NCBI RefSeq assembly: GCF_020400725.1
Contig: NZ_JAINVG010000030.1
Location: 1 to 64,000 of the forward strand
Direction: 5' to 3'
Origin: Streptomyces sp. NK15101
GTDB lineage: Bacteria > Actinomycetota > Actinomycetes > Streptomycetales > Streptomycetaceae
Length of the DNA stretch: 64,000 bases
The stretch's first letter is position 1. Each line of letters opens with the position of its first letter. The notes beneath the pieces were generated by a model. That model was not told the DNA's origin and made no database searches. It saw only the letters and a list, made by a program, of their open reading frames with translations. This document shows positions 17,091-25,706 of this stretch, in pieces. Made by a program: the position numbers and the translations under genes.

Positions 17091-17162
17091 GTCAGGTCCT
17101 CGGGGGTCACGGCGTCGGGCGGGGTCACGGCGGGCGGGGCGAACACGGTCACGTCAGGTCCT
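17078..17162. repeat. 62-bp tandem duplication of the gene junction before the helicase
   Basis: The 23-bp block at 17078-17100 recurs at 17140-17162 (period 62), and the following GTCACGGCGTCGGGC occurs three times up to 17220. The upstream copy on the minus strand recreates the helicase start (GTG at 17152) and gives a 21-codon frame whose TGA overlaps the real start GTG at 17090 by GTGA. It derives from the C-terminal codons of the preceding gene (DAVTPED). Confidence 0.75.
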
Positions 17163-17186
17163 CCGGCGTCACGGCGTCGGGCGGGG

Positions 17187-18776
17187 TCACAGGACGTCCT
17201 CCGGCGTCACGGCGTCGGGCAGTTCCACGGCGTCCGTCCGGGGCGGGCCGCCGTGCGTCCAGGGCGTCTCCTCCGGGTCCGGCAGCTTCGGCCCGACCCG
17301 CTGGTCGTGCTCGAACAGCGTCCAGGCGATCCGCTCGCCCTTCTCCGGCACCGATCCCTCCGCGGGCTCCCTGGACCGGCCCATCCGGTCCAGGACCCGC
17401 AGCAGCAGCGAGCCGTCCTCCTCGTACCGCACGAATTCCGCCGCCTGCGGCTTGCCGTCCAGCGAGCGGTACACCTTCACCTTCTCGCCCAGGTGCGGCC
17501 GGTCGTCCGTGCGGACCGTGAGGAGCGGGCGCGGCGCGGGCCGCTTCGACTCCGTCCACGCCATCGTCACCTCGACCACCTCGGCCGAGAACGCCTCGCC
17601 CGCGAGCCGCCGCCCCGCCAGGACCAGCGGGTCGTCGAGCGCCTCCTGCGCCTCCAGCTGGCCCTGCGCCTGCTCGCGGGCGGCGAGCTTCGCGGCCGCC
17701 GTCACGGCGTCGTCCCGGCGCGGCTGCGGCGGCTCGCCGGCCGCGACCCGGTCCCGGTGGCCGGTGAAGGACCAGCGGTCGCGGGTCCAGCGGTCCTCGA
17801 CCCTGGCGCCCTCCGGCAGCTCCCGCAGCAGCTCGACCGCCCGCCAGACCGCGTCCCAGGTCGGCTTCAGCTGCGAGGCGATCAGCCGGCGCAGCTCCCG
17901 CTCGGCCGCGTGCAGCTCGGCGAGCCCCGTGTCGGCCGCCTCGCCGTCCTCGGCCGCGCCGAGCGCCTGCCGGGCCCGGTCGTACCGCTCGATCGCCGGC
18001 GCCAGGAGCTTGTTGTCGAAGGCCGGGTCGGTGGCGGGTCCGGCCGGCGGGCAGAGCAGCTGCCCCTGGGCGTCCCGGCCGACCTCGGCCCGCAGCGCGC
18101 CCTCCGGTCCCGACTCGCCCGCGGCCGGGTCGATCCAGGCGAGCAGGGCGCCCAGGTGCTGGTCCTCCAGGGACGACTGGCCGGTTGCCCAGTGCCGGTT
18201 GAGGAGGTCCGTCGCCGCGAGGAGCAGCGAGGAGCCGGGCACCCGGGCCCGCTCGCCGAAGTGCGTCAGCCAGCGCCCGAGCAGCGGCACCCGCGGCGGC
18301 GCCGGGAACGGCGTCTCCGGGTCCTGCTCGGCCGTCCGCCGGAACCGCGTCGACCGCCCCAGCAGCCGTACGTACTCGATGCCCGCCCGGCTCGGCACGA
18401 TCAGCTGCGGCGCGTCGGCGCACAGCTCGACCTCGACCTTCACCTTCTTGCCGGTCTCCGGGTCGACCTCGTTCCGCTCCGCCGCCTCGACGACGTCCGT
18501 GAACGAGTCGACGTACGGCAGGATCTCCTCGGCCAGATCGGCGAGGAACGCGAACCGCAGGTCACGGTCCCGGGGTTGCGGCACCACCAGGAGCCGCGGC
18601 TCCCCGGGGTCGGTGCCGACCAGCGCGCCCAGCGGGGCGCCCGCCTCACCGGCCGTCGTCAGCGGCACGAAGACCAACGGCCGCGCGGACAGCCGCCGGT
18701 GCCGGACCGTGGCGAGCGGCTGCGCCCGGCCCGACTCGACGGCCTCCATCCGGGCGAGCGTCGAGATCAGCGACAT
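17187..18776 (-). CDS. Unknown protein between nuclease and helicase genes, 529 aa
   Basis: The gene starts at ATG 18776, ten bases before the upstream nuclease gene ends, so the two are coupled. The product is soluble. The N-terminal third (about 1-130) is beta/alpha mixed with LLVVPQPRDRDLRFAFLADL. The middle is helical and includes a conserved-looking RWLTHFGERARVPGSSLLLAATDLL, and the region near 330-400 is rich in Arg/Trp. The C-terminus has short basic beta-like strands (VKVYRSLDGKPQAAEFVRY). I recognise no family. By position it is the structural or nucleic-acid-binding partner of the flanking nuclease and helicase. The tail DAVTPEDVL is duplicated in the intergenic repeat that follows. 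Confidence 0.8.
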   Translation of the reverse strand: MSLISTLARMEAVESGRAQPLATVRHRRLSARPLVFVPLTTAGEAGAPLGALVGTDPGEPRLLVVPQPRDRDLRFAFLADLAEEILPYVDSFTDVVEAAERNEVDPETGKKVKVEVELCADAPQLIVPSRAGIEYVRLLGRSTRFRRTAEQDPETPFPAPPRVPLLGRWLTHFGERARVPGSSLLLAATDLLNRHWATGQSSLEDQHLGALLAWIDPAAGESGPEGALRAEVGRDAQGQLLCPPAGPATDPAFDNKLLAPAIERYDRARQALGAAEDGEAADTGLAELHAAERELRRLIASQLKPTWDAVWRAVELLRELPEGARVEDRWTRDRWSFTGHRDRVAAGEPPQPRRDDAVTAAAKLAAREQAQGQLEAQEALDDPLVLAGRRLAGEAFSAEVVEVTMAWTESKRPAPRPLLTVRTDDRPHLGEKVKVYRSLDGKPQAAEFVRYEEDGSLLLRVLDRMGRSREPAEGSVPEKGERIAWTLFEHDQRVGPKLPDPEETPWTHGGPPRTDAVELPDAVTPEDVL

Positions 18777-19891
18777 GCCGTCACCCCCGCCAGGGCCTCC
18801 TCGCGCAGGGCCCGCGCCCGGCGCAGCGCCGCCACCGCCGGGTCCTCCGGGTCGCCCTCCTCGCCGCGCGCCGCCGCCAGGACCGCGCCGACCGTCGTCA
18901 GGCCGCCCAACTCCCCCCGTACGGAACGGCCCAGGGTCTCCACCGCGCCCGCCGCCCGGGAGCGCGCCCGGCAGTGGAAGGCCAACTCGCAGGCGGCCAG
19001 GCACTCCGGCGCGTACTGATGGGGCACGCACTCCACGGCCGCCGTCAGCTCCTCCGCCGAACGCTCCACCACGTCGAAGCTGATGCCCTCCGGAAGGGCC
19101 CGGGCGATCTCGTCGATCCGGGTCAGCCGGGCCAGCTGCCGCCGGGTCACCGACCGCTGCTTGCGCACGTCGACCACCGAGGCCGCCGGCACGTTCGAGA
19201 AGTCCTTCGGGCAGACGAGGAGCACCGACTGCGCGACCCGCGCGCCCTCCGTACGGGCCGCCACCCGCTCCAGGGCCAGCACGTACACGGCGGCCTGGCG
19301 GGCCGCGGCGCCCACCTTCGCCGCGTCGGCCGAACCGTCGATCATCGGGAACGACTTGATCTCCACCACCGTCCACCCGCCGTCGGGGTGCACCACCACC
19401 GCGTCCGGCTCCAGGTAGACGGGGGAACCGGCGACCTCCAGGGCGAGCAGCGGATGGTCGAGCAGTGCCCACGCTCCGGCGGCGGTGGCCTCCCGCAGCG
19501 CGAGGGCCGTGCGGGCCACCCGTCCCTCGGGCCCGGCCGCCGCCAGGTCGGGCACGGACACCTCGCCCGGCTCCTCCACGCCGATCAGGCGCAGCAGTTC
19601 GCGCCCGCCGTCCGCCTTCACCTTCGCCTCGAAGGAGTTGCCGCGCACGATCGCGAACTGCGACTGCCCGAACGGCGCGGGCGAGCCGAGCTTCGCGGCC
19701 AGCGCCGACTTGTCGACGCCGGCGCCGTCGAGGACGGCCCGCCGCCGGCAGCCGGGGTTGGCCGCGAGCGCCGCGAGCGCCCGGGCGTCCAGCGGACGCG
19801 GCACGACGGCCGGTCCGCGCAGCTCAGCGAGGAGTTGCCTGCTTGTCGTCCGCGGTGTCCGGGACGGACCGCTGTCCAGGGATGCGCTCAC
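18767..19891 (-). CDS. PD-(D/E)XK nuclease-like protein with C-terminal cysteine cluster
   Basis: A 374-residue protein. GTG 19891 is preferred (GGGAGA before it) over TTG 19921. It shows a RecB-type nuclease core: a Glu in GNSFEAKV, an Asp in YLEPDAVVV and EIK in WTVVEIKSF, then a downstream Gln-containing helix (AARQAAVYVLALE). Near the C-terminus four cysteines are spaced C-x8-C-x3-C-x5-C (from ECVPHQYAPEC to FHCRA). They recall the Fe-S-stabilised nucleases of the AddB/Cas4 group, although the spacing differs. It heads the cassette with the 529-residue protein and the SF1 helicase. The nuclease fold is inferred from motifs only. Its start overlaps the PAP2 gene by 68 bp. Confidence 0.72.
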   Translation of the reverse strand: MSASLDSGPSRTPRTTSRQLLAELRGPAVVPRPLDARALAALAANPGCRRRAVLDGAGVDKSALAAKLGSPAPFGQSQFAIVRGNSFEAKVKADGGRELLRLIGVEEPGEVSVPDLAAAGPEGRVARTALALREATAAGAWALLDHPLLALEVAGSPVYLEPDAVVVHPDGGWTVVEIKSFPMIDGSADAAKVGAAARQAAVYVLALERVAARTEGARVAQSVLLVCPKDFSNVPAASVVDVRKQRSVTRRQLARLTRIDEIARALPEGISFDVVERSAEELTAAVECVPHQYAPECLAACELAFHCRARSRAAGAVETLGRSVRGELGGLTTVGAVLAAARGEEGDPEDPAVAALRRARALREEALAGVTACR

Positions 19892-20663
19892 CCGCGGAAG
19901 TCTCCCATCCGCCACTGACAACCGGGGACGCTTCCGCCCTCCCGCCGATCCGGTCGGCGAGCCGCAGCGCGTACGGGGCGAGCAGCAGGCCCGCGCCCAT
20001 CACGGCCGCCCCGGCGACCGCGTCGAGCAGGTAGTGGTTGGCGGTGCCCATCACGACCAGCGCCGTGACCAGCGGATACGCCACCCCGAGGGCCTTCGTG
20101 AGCGGTGTCCGCCCGTACCGCCACAGCAGCACCCCGCACCACAGCGCCCAGCCGACGTGCAGGCTGGGCATCGCCGCGTACTGGTTCGTCAGACCGCCGA
20201 GCCCGCGCGGCGCGCTGGCCTCGCCGCCCCACCAGCCGTACGCGCTGAAGTGCGCCATCGTGTCCGTGAAGCCGTGGGCCGCGCCGAGGAGTCGGGGCGG
20301 GCAGGTCGGCAGCAGCGTGAAGCCGACGAGGCCGAGCAGGGTGGAGAGCATCAGCCAGGTGCGGGCGGCCCGGTAGTGCGCGGTGCGGCGGCGGAAGAGC
20401 CAGACCAGGACCGCCGGGGTCACCAGGTAGTGCAGCGAGGCGTACGCGAAGTCCGCCGGGATCCCGAGCGCGGGGACGTCCGTGAACAGCCGGTTCAACG
20501 GGTGCTCGGCATCGATGCCGAGGCCCTCCTCGAACCGCAGGACCGCGAGCCCGTGCGCCACGGCCGAGGTCTCGTCGCCCCTCACCAGGAGCCGCCCGCC
20601 CGAGTAGGCCGCGTACACGACGGCGACCAGGGACAGCTCCGCCCACCAGCGTGGCTTGTGCAT
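19824..20663 (-). CDS. PAP2-family membrane phosphatase
   Basis: A 279-residue protein from ATG 20663 (MHKPRWW). It has about six membrane segments. The phosphatase motifs are the PSLH signature in NQYAAMPSLHVGWALW and GTANHYLLDAVAG, which give the two catalytic histidines and the Asp of the PAP2/inositol-phosphoceramide-synthase-like group. It probably removes phosphate from a lipid or prenyl phosphate on the outer membrane face. The C-terminal 25 residues are polar and overlap the start of the nuclease gene. Confidence 0.85.
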   Translation of the reverse strand: MHKPRWWAELSLVAVVYAAYSGGRLLVRGDETSAVAHGLAVLRFEEGLGIDAEHPLNRLFTDVPALGIPADFAYASLHYLVTPAVLVWLFRRRTAHYRAARTWLMLSTLLGLVGFTLLPTCPPRLLGAAHGFTDTMAHFSAYGWWGGEASAPRGLGGLTNQYAAMPSLHVGWALWCGVLLWRYGRTPLTKALGVAYPLVTALVVMGTANHYLLDAVAGAAVMGAGLLLAPYALRLADRIGGRAEASPVVSGGWETSAGERIPGQRSVPDTADDKQATPR

Positions 20664-20806
20664 GTACGAGTCCCCCAGTCGGTGATCGGCCCGGGGGAGG
20701 GGACGCGAGGAGGCCCCGGGGGGGTTGCCCGGGCGCCACCGCGCGTTCACGTCGGCGATGATGGGAGAGGCACGTCCGCACCGTGAACCCCTGGAGCATC
20801 CTTCCC

Positions 20807-21403
20807 ATGGCACCGCGCATCCTGCTCGCCCGGCACGGCCAGACCGAGTGGTCCCTTCTCGGCCGGCACACCGGCAGGACCGACATACCGCTGCTCGACG
20901 AGGGACGGCGCGGGGCGAAGCTGCTCGGCGAGCGCCTGCACCGGGGCCCCTGGCGGGGGCTGCCCGACGTGGAGGTGCGCACCAGCCCGCTCGTCCGGGC
21001 GAGCGAGACCTGCGAGCTCGCCGGCTTCGGGGACCGGGCCGAGCCCTGGGACGCGCTGATGGAGTGGGACTACGGGGCGTACGAGGGACTGACCCCGCCC
21101 GAGATCCGGAAGATCCAGCCGGACTGGTTCATCTGGCGCGACGGCGTCCCCGAGGGGGAGACGCTCGCCCAGCTGTCGGACCGCGCCGACGAGATCGTGG
21201 AGTGGGCCCGCTCCGCCGACCGCGACGTCCTGGTCTTCGCCCACGGCCACATCCTGCGCTCGATCGGCGCGCGCTGGCTCGGCGAGGACGTCTCCTTCGC
21301 CTCCCGCATCCGCCTGGACCCGACGAGCCTCTCGGTCCTCGGCTGGGCGTACGACGCCCCGGCGATCGAGCGCTGGAACGACACGGGGCACCTGGAGCAG
21401 TAG
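20807..21403 (+). CDS. Histidine phosphatase family protein (phosphoglycerate mutase-like)
   Basis: A 198-residue cytoplasmic protein with the branch signature LLARHGQTEW near the N-terminus (phospho-accepting His), RASETCELAGF, a catalytic Glu in the WDYGAYEG segment and a second His in LVFAHGHILRS. The size fits the acid-phosphatase side of the family rather than glycolytic mutase. The substrate is unknown. ATG 20807 is chosen because GGAG lies 12 bp before it; GTG 20783 is an alternative. It is divergent from the PAP2 gene. Confidence 0.88.
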   Translation: MAPRILLARHGQTEWSLLGRHTGRTDIPLLDEGRRGAKLLGERLHRGPWRGLPDVEVRTSPLVRASETCELAGFGDRAEPWDALMEWDYGAYEGLTPPEIRKIQPDWFIWRDGVPEGETLAQLSDRADEIVEWARSADRDVLVFAHGHILRSIGARWLGEDVSFASRIRLDPTSLSVLGWAYDAPAIERWNDTGHLEQ

Positions 21404-21432
21404 CGCACGGGGCGGGAGCCCCGGGGCCCCGC

Positions 21433-22722
21433 TCAGTACGTGCCCGCCAGGACCCGGCCGGTCTCCGAGAGCAGGTCGCGGATCCGGGCCGAGGCGATGC
21501 CGTCGAGGGAGTCCGCGACGCGCCGCGCCTCCGCCGCGGCCTCGTCCCGGCGGCCGGCGTGCGCCAGGTCCTTGGCGAGGTGCGCCCGGTAGAGCGCGAG
21601 GTTCCGGGCGAAGTGCGGGTTCTGCAGGACGACCGCCCGGTGGGCGTGGCGCGCCGCCCGGCCCCACTCGCCGAGCGCCGACCAGCAGCCGGCCTCCAGC
21701 GCCTCCCGCTCCGGCTCGCCGAAGAAGGACATCCACTCGGGGTCGCCCTCGGCCGGGCCCCGGTCGAAGTGCTGGTGCGCGCGGCCGAGGGCCTGTTCGC
21801 AGGCGGAGCGGTCGCCGAGCCCCGCCCACCCGCCCGCCTCCCGCAGGGACAGCAGCGAGAGCAGCCGGGCCGAGTCCAGCGGCTGCGCGGCCCGCAGGCC
21901 CGCCTGGGCCGCCCGGACCGCCTCGCGGTACCGGCCGGTGTCCCGGGCCAGGAACGAGGTGTTGCAGAAGGCGTGCGCCTCCAGGGCCGCGTTCCCCGCC
22001 ACGCGCGCGGTGGCCAGCGCCTCCGCGTAGTGCGAGCGCGCGTCCTCGTGCCGGCCCGAGTCGTGGGCCAGCCAGCCGACGGAGAGGGAGAGCTCGCCCG
22101 CGCCCGCGTGGAGCCGGTCCTCGGTGGAGCGGCGGGTCATGGTGCCGGTGTCGAGGAGCGCGTACGCGGTACGGAGCGGCTGGGCGGCCACCTTGTACAG
22201 GCCGTCGGCGCCGTGCCGGTCGTCGAGCAGCCGGATCCGCCGCACGGCGTCCTCGACGGCCCGCACCTCGGCCTCGCCGATCCGGTGGGTGCCGCGGGGG
22301 GAGGGGATCGCGACGGCGGGGCCGCCGAGTCCCAGCGAGGCGGCCGCCAGGGTGGCGGAGCCGCTCGTCATGAATGCGCGACGCAGCACGTCGCTCTCCT
22401 CATCGTTCCGGGTGGTGATGGCGGCGGGAGGCGCTGCCCCGGCCGGGACTGCCTGCCGCCGGCCGCGCACCGTCTCCCGCGCGGAGAACCCCAGGTCGGA
22501 GAGGCTCAGACCGGGGAACATGTGCAGGAAGACCCGCTCGTACGCGTAGTTGGGGCAGCGGATCTCTCCCGCCTCCACGCGCCCGATGTAGCGGGCGTCG
22601 CACGCGACCTGTTCGCCGATCTCCCGCGCCGCCCGGCGGACGGCCGCGGCGAACTCCGCCGGCGAGTGCTGTCCGCGAAGCCGGCGGAAGGCGAGATTGG
22701 GAACTGCCCGTGACATCGCCAT
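21433..22722 (-). CDS. HTH regulator with TPR-like C-terminus (NsdA-like family)
   Basis: A 429-residue protein. The first 80 residues form a helix-turn-helix that includes IGEQVACDARYIGRVEAGEIRCPNYAYERVFLHMF, a block very typical of a Streptomyces-specific regulator family that includes, from memory, the antibiotic repressor NsdA. A twin-residue Ala/Gly-rich stretch near 115-140 looks like a buried hydrophobic helix, and the rest is a TPR-like helical array (LSVGWLAHDSGRHEDARSHYAEAL and similar). It probably binds DNA and a protein partner. The gene on the other side of the 225-bp divergent region (22948) may be its target. Confidence 0.75.
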   Translation of the reverse strand: MAMSRAVPNLAFRRLRGQHSPAEFAAAVRRAAREIGEQVACDARYIGRVEAGEIRCPNYAYERVFLHMFPGLSLSDLGFSARETVRGRRQAVPAGAAPPAAITTRNDEESDVLRRAFMTSGSATLAAASLGLGGPAVAIPSPRGTHRIGEAEVRAVEDAVRRIRLLDDRHGADGLYKVAAQPLRTAYALLDTGTMTRRSTEDRLHAGAGELSLSVGWLAHDSGRHEDARSHYAEALATARVAGNAALEAHAFCNTSFLARDTGRYREAVRAAQAGLRAAQPLDSARLLSLLSLREAGGWAGLGDRSACEQALGRAHQHFDRGPAEGDPEWMSFFGEPEREALEAGCWSALGEWGRAARHAHRAVVLQNPHFARNLALYRAHLAKDLAHAGRRDEAAAEARRVADSLDGIASARIRDLLSETGRVLAGTY

Positions 22723-22947
22723 GGCCGAGCCCTCTCCTGGTGCTGCCGGGTTTCCGGCGGCAAGAACGTACCTGCTGTGACCGGATGCGTACGCTGAGTT
22801 TGGCTACAAATCGGATATCTCGCCTGTGATCTGCCATGAACTGCCATCCTTTGCGGCGGCATCCCGCCGTAGCCGTTGACGCGCACGGGCGTTGAACCGT
22901 AGAGGAGGGACGGAACGTGTCTCCTCTGGAGCGAGGAGGGGTCCCCC

Positions 22948-23436
22948 ATGTCGGAGATCGGTTCGCAGTCGGCCACGCGGCACGCACCCGTCCCGGACGT
23001 CACGCGTCGCGCACCCGTCCCGGAGACCGACGGGTGCCAGCCCGCCGCCGGGCCCTGGGACCTGGTGACCGTCCCGGTCCGCCAGGGCCTGGAGGCCGTG
23101 GACATCCTGCGCCGCGCCGCCGCCCCCGCCGTCGGCCCGGTCGTCCACGACGGCACCTGCGACACCCTCGGCTTCCTGGTGCCGCCCGGCACCGCCGCGG
23201 CCTGGGACATGCCGGGCAGCGCCTGTACGCGGACCTCGGGGCGCGGCTTCCGCCTCCCCGAGCTGCCGGAGCTCCCCGCGCTGCCGGAGCTCCCCGAGCC
23301 GGCGGGCGACGCGCCCCGCCCCGCCGGCTGGCTGCTGCCGCCGGGCGACGCCGACCCCGTCACCGACCCGGTCGTCCTGCGCGAGGCGCTCGGCGAGGCG
23401 GCCCGGCTCATCGAGGCGGCCGACGGCTGCCACTGA
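22948..23436 (+). CDS. Conserved hypothetical protein, 162 aa
   Basis: The gene starts at ATG 22948 with GAGGAGG 8 bp before it. It encodes a small soluble protein with a Thr/Pro-rich start, a conserved-looking core (LVTVPVRQGLEAVDILRR, DGTCDTLGFLVPPGTAAAWDMPG) and a central repeat of Leu-Pro-Glu (LPELPELPALPELPEP). I recognise no enzyme motif. It is divergent from the NsdA-like regulator, an arrangement seen for small Streptomyces proteins of unknown role. Confidence 0.7.
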   Translation: MSEIGSQSATRHAPVPDVTRRAPVPETDGCQPAAGPWDLVTVPVRQGLEAVDILRRAAAPAVGPVVHDGTCDTLGFLVPPGTAAAWDMPGSACTRTSGRGFRLPELPELPALPELPEPAGDAPRPAGWLLPPGDADPVTDPVVLREALGEAARLIEAADGCH

Positions 23437-23470
23437 GCTGTCAGGGGCGCCTTGCCCCGATAATGGGCCC

Positions 23471-24337
23471 GTGGCCAGGAACAAACAGCGGGACCGGGCG
23501 GCCGCGGCCGCCCCCGTCGTCGAGACCGTCGACGGCGGCCTCGCCGAACTCATACCCGACCGGGAACGCCCGCGCGGCTGGACGCTGCTCATCGACGGCG
23601 CCCCGCAGTCGCACGTCGACCTCGACGACCCGGCCCGCCTCACCTTCGAGTACCAGCGGCGCCTCGGCCACATCGCCGACCTCGCCGCCCCGCCGAACCG
23701 GCCGCTCCAGGTCGTGCACCTCGGCGGCGGCGCCTTCACCCTCGCCCGGTACGTCGCCGCGACCCGGCCCCGCTCCACCCAGCAGATCGTGGAGCTCGAC
23801 GCGCCCCTGGTCCAGCTCGTCCGCCGGGAACTGCCCCTCGACGCCGGGGCCCGCATCCGGGTCCGCTCCACCGACGCCCGTGCCGGCCTCGCCAAGGTCC
23901 AGGACGGCTGGGCCGACCTCGTCATCGCCGACGTGTTCAGCGGGGCCCGCACCCCGGCCCACCTGACCAGCACCGAGTTCCTCACCGAGGTGCGGCGGGT
24001 GCTGAGGCCCGGCGGCTTCTACGCGGCGAACCTCGCCGACGGCCCGCCCCTGACCCATCTGCGCGGCCAGATCGCCACCGCCGCCGCCGTCTTCCCCGAG
24101 CTGGCGCTCGCCGCCGACCCGACGGTCCTGCGCGGCCGCCGCTTCGGCAACGCGGTGCTGCTCGCCTCGGACCACGGGCTGCCGGTGGCCGAGCTGACCC
24201 GCCGGGTCGCCACCGACCCGCACCCGGGGCGCGTGGAGCACGGCCGGGCCCTCGCCGACTTCGCCGGGGGAGCGGCGCCGGTCACCGACGCGAGCGCCAA
24301 GCCCTCGCCCGTACCGCCGGCGTCCGCCTTCCGCTGA
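23471..24337 (+). CDS. Spermidine-synthase-like methyltransferase-fold protein
   Basis: A 288-residue protein from GTG 23471. The Rossmann core has a glycine-rich loop in VVHLGGGAFTLARYV near 83, an acidic residue in IVELDAPLV near 110 and ADLVIADVFSGARTPAHLTS near 155. This matches the polyamine-synthase-like group that binds decarboxylated S-adenosylmethionine or SAM. Many actinobacterial members have unknown substrates. It stands alone; a 7-bp gap separates it from the convergent membrane protein gene. Confidence 0.8.
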   Translation: MARNKQRDRAAAAAPVVETVDGGLAELIPDRERPRGWTLLIDGAPQSHVDLDDPARLTFEYQRRLGHIADLAAPPNRPLQVVHLGGGAFTLARYVAATRPRSTQQIVELDAPLVQLVRRELPLDAGARIRVRSTDARAGLAKVQDGWADLVIADVFSGARTPAHLTSTEFLTEVRRVLRPGGFYAANLADGPPLTHLRGQIATAAAVFPELALAADPTVLRGRRFGNAVLLASDHGLPVAELTRRVATDPHPGRVEHGRALADFAGGAAPVTDASAKPSPVPPASAFR

Positions 24338-24344
24338 CCGGCGC

Positions 24345-24935
24345 CTACGTGCGGCGGTCGTCGATCTCCACGCGGGGCGCGCTGTCGTGCCACACGCAGA
24401 AGACCGACAGCTCGCGGCCGTCCTGGGTGAAGGTGACCCGGATCCAGGTCGGCTGCTTCCACACCTGCATCCGCCAGCCGGACGCGGGCGTCGCCGAGAC
24501 CAGCTCCGCCGAGGTCTCCCCGAGGTCGAAGGTGACCCGGCCGCCGTCCACCGGGTAGCTCTTCACCCGTGAGCCGGAGGCCGGCTCCGGAGGGGCGGCG
24601 GGGCTCTCCGTCGTGGGGTCCGGGCGGCGCGAGGGGGTCGAGGACGGGGCGGCCGGGGGCGTGCGGACCTCGCTCGGCGCGGGCGTCGGAGTGGCGGGCT
24701 CGGAGGGCTCGGCGCTCTCGGGCCGCCGGGTGGAGGAGGGCTCCGGGGCATCTCCGGAGGCGGCCGTTCCGATGGCGGGGCCGGCCGGGAGGGGCAGTGC
24801 GCGGGGCGGGTCGTACACCGTGCCGGACAGCACCGTGTGCACCCCCCACCAGGACAGGGTGACCGCCGCGCCGGTGGCGAGCGACCAGGCCAGGGCGTGA
24901 ACGAGTCCTCTTCGCACCGGGACATAGTGCACCAC
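24345..24935 (-). CDS. Single-pass membrane protein with Pro/Ser/Thr-rich linker
   Basis: A 196-residue protein from GTG 24935. A short basic cytoplasmic start is followed by one membrane segment (ALAWSLATGAAVTLSWWGVHTVL), an extracytoplasmic low-complexity linker (about 50-120) and a small beta-rich domain (VTFDLGETSAELVSATPASG, WIRVTFTQDG, CVWHD). I recognise no family. It is divergent from the two-component operon at 25005 and only about 70 bp separate the starts, so a shared control region is likely. Confidence 0.7.
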   Translation of the reverse strand: MVHYVPVRRGLVHALAWSLATGAAVTLSWWGVHTVLSGTVYDPPRALPLPAGPAIGTAASGDAPEPSSTRRPESAEPSEPATPTPAPSEVRTPPAAPSSTPSRRPDPTTESPAAPPEPASGSRVKSYPVDGGRVTFDLGETSAELVSATPASGWRMQVWKQPTWIRVTFTQDGRELSVFCVWHDSAPRVEIDDRRT

Positions 24936-25004
24936 CGGACGAAGGCCCGTACCGGAGGGTGGACCTTGCTCACGGCCTCACCCGAATGGCGTACGGTGCC
25001 GCCC

Positions 25005-25706
25005 ATGGCAAGTGTGCTCGTGGTCGAGGACGACCAGTTCGTGCGCTCCGCCCTCATCCGGCAGCTGACCGAGGCCTCCCACACCGTACGGAGCGTCGGC
25101 ACGGCTCTGGAGGCGCTGCGCGAGGTCGCCCATTTCCGCTTCGACGTCGTGATCCTGGACCTCGGTCTGCCCGATCTCGACGGGTCCGAGGCTCTCAAGA
25201 TGCTGCGCGGGATCACCGACGTCCCGGTGATCATCGCGACCGCCCGGGACGACGAGGCCGAGATCGTACGGCTCCTCCACGCCGGGGCCGACGACTACCT
25301 CGTGAAGCCCTTCTCCGTCGACCACCTCTCCGCGCGGATGGCCGCCGTCCTGCGCCGCTCCCGGGCCGCCGCCGGCGAGCAGCCGCCCTCCCGGGTCCTC
25401 CGGGTCGGCGGGCTGACCGTCGACCCGCTGCGCCGACAGGCGGAGCTCGACGGGACGGCGCTGGACCTGACCCGGCGCGAGTTCGACCTGCTCGCCTTCC
25501 TCGCCGGGCGGCCCGGCGTCGTCGTCCCGCGCAAGGAGCTGCTCGCCGAGGTCTGGCAGCAGTCGTACGGGGACGACCAGACCATCGACGTACATCTGTC
25601 GTGGCTGCGCAGGAAGTTGGGCGAAACGGCCGCGCGGCCCCGCTATCTCCACACCCTGCGCGGGGTCGGCGTGAAGCTGGAGCCGCCCCGGGAGCCGCAG
25701 CCGTGA
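25005..25706 (+). CDS. Response regulator, OmpR/PhoB family
   Basis: A 233-residue protein from ATG 25005. The receiver domain has VVEDDQF, the phospho-accepting Asp in VVILDLGLPDL near 51 and the switch lysine in YLVKPFS. The C-terminal winged helix (about 140-228) contains LDLTRREFDLLAFLAGRPGVVV and DDQTIDVHLSWLRRKLGE. It is followed by its kinase with a GTGA overlap. The GH18 gene 1.5 kb downstream, on the same strand, carries a direct repeat (27124) of the type such dimers bind, so chitin use is a candidate target. Confidence 0.93.
   Translation: MASVLVVEDDQFVRSALIRQLTEASHTVRSVGTALEALREVAHFRFDVVILDLGLPDLDGSEALKMLRGITDVPVIIATARDDEAEIVRLLHAGADDYLVKPFSVDHLSARMAAVLRRSRAAAGEQPPSRVLRVGGLTVDPLRRQAELDGTALDLTRREFDLLAFLAGRPGVVVPRKELLAEVWQQSYGDDQTIDVHLSWLRRKLGETAARPRYLHTLRGVGVKLEPPREPQP

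Noticed and set aside
15780..19019. Very long plus-strand open frame opposite the nuclease-helicase cassette
   Set aside because: It is a shadow of the GC-biased minus-strand genes: Arg/Gly/Val-rich composition, no domains and no ribosome site, while the minus frames carry clear motifs.
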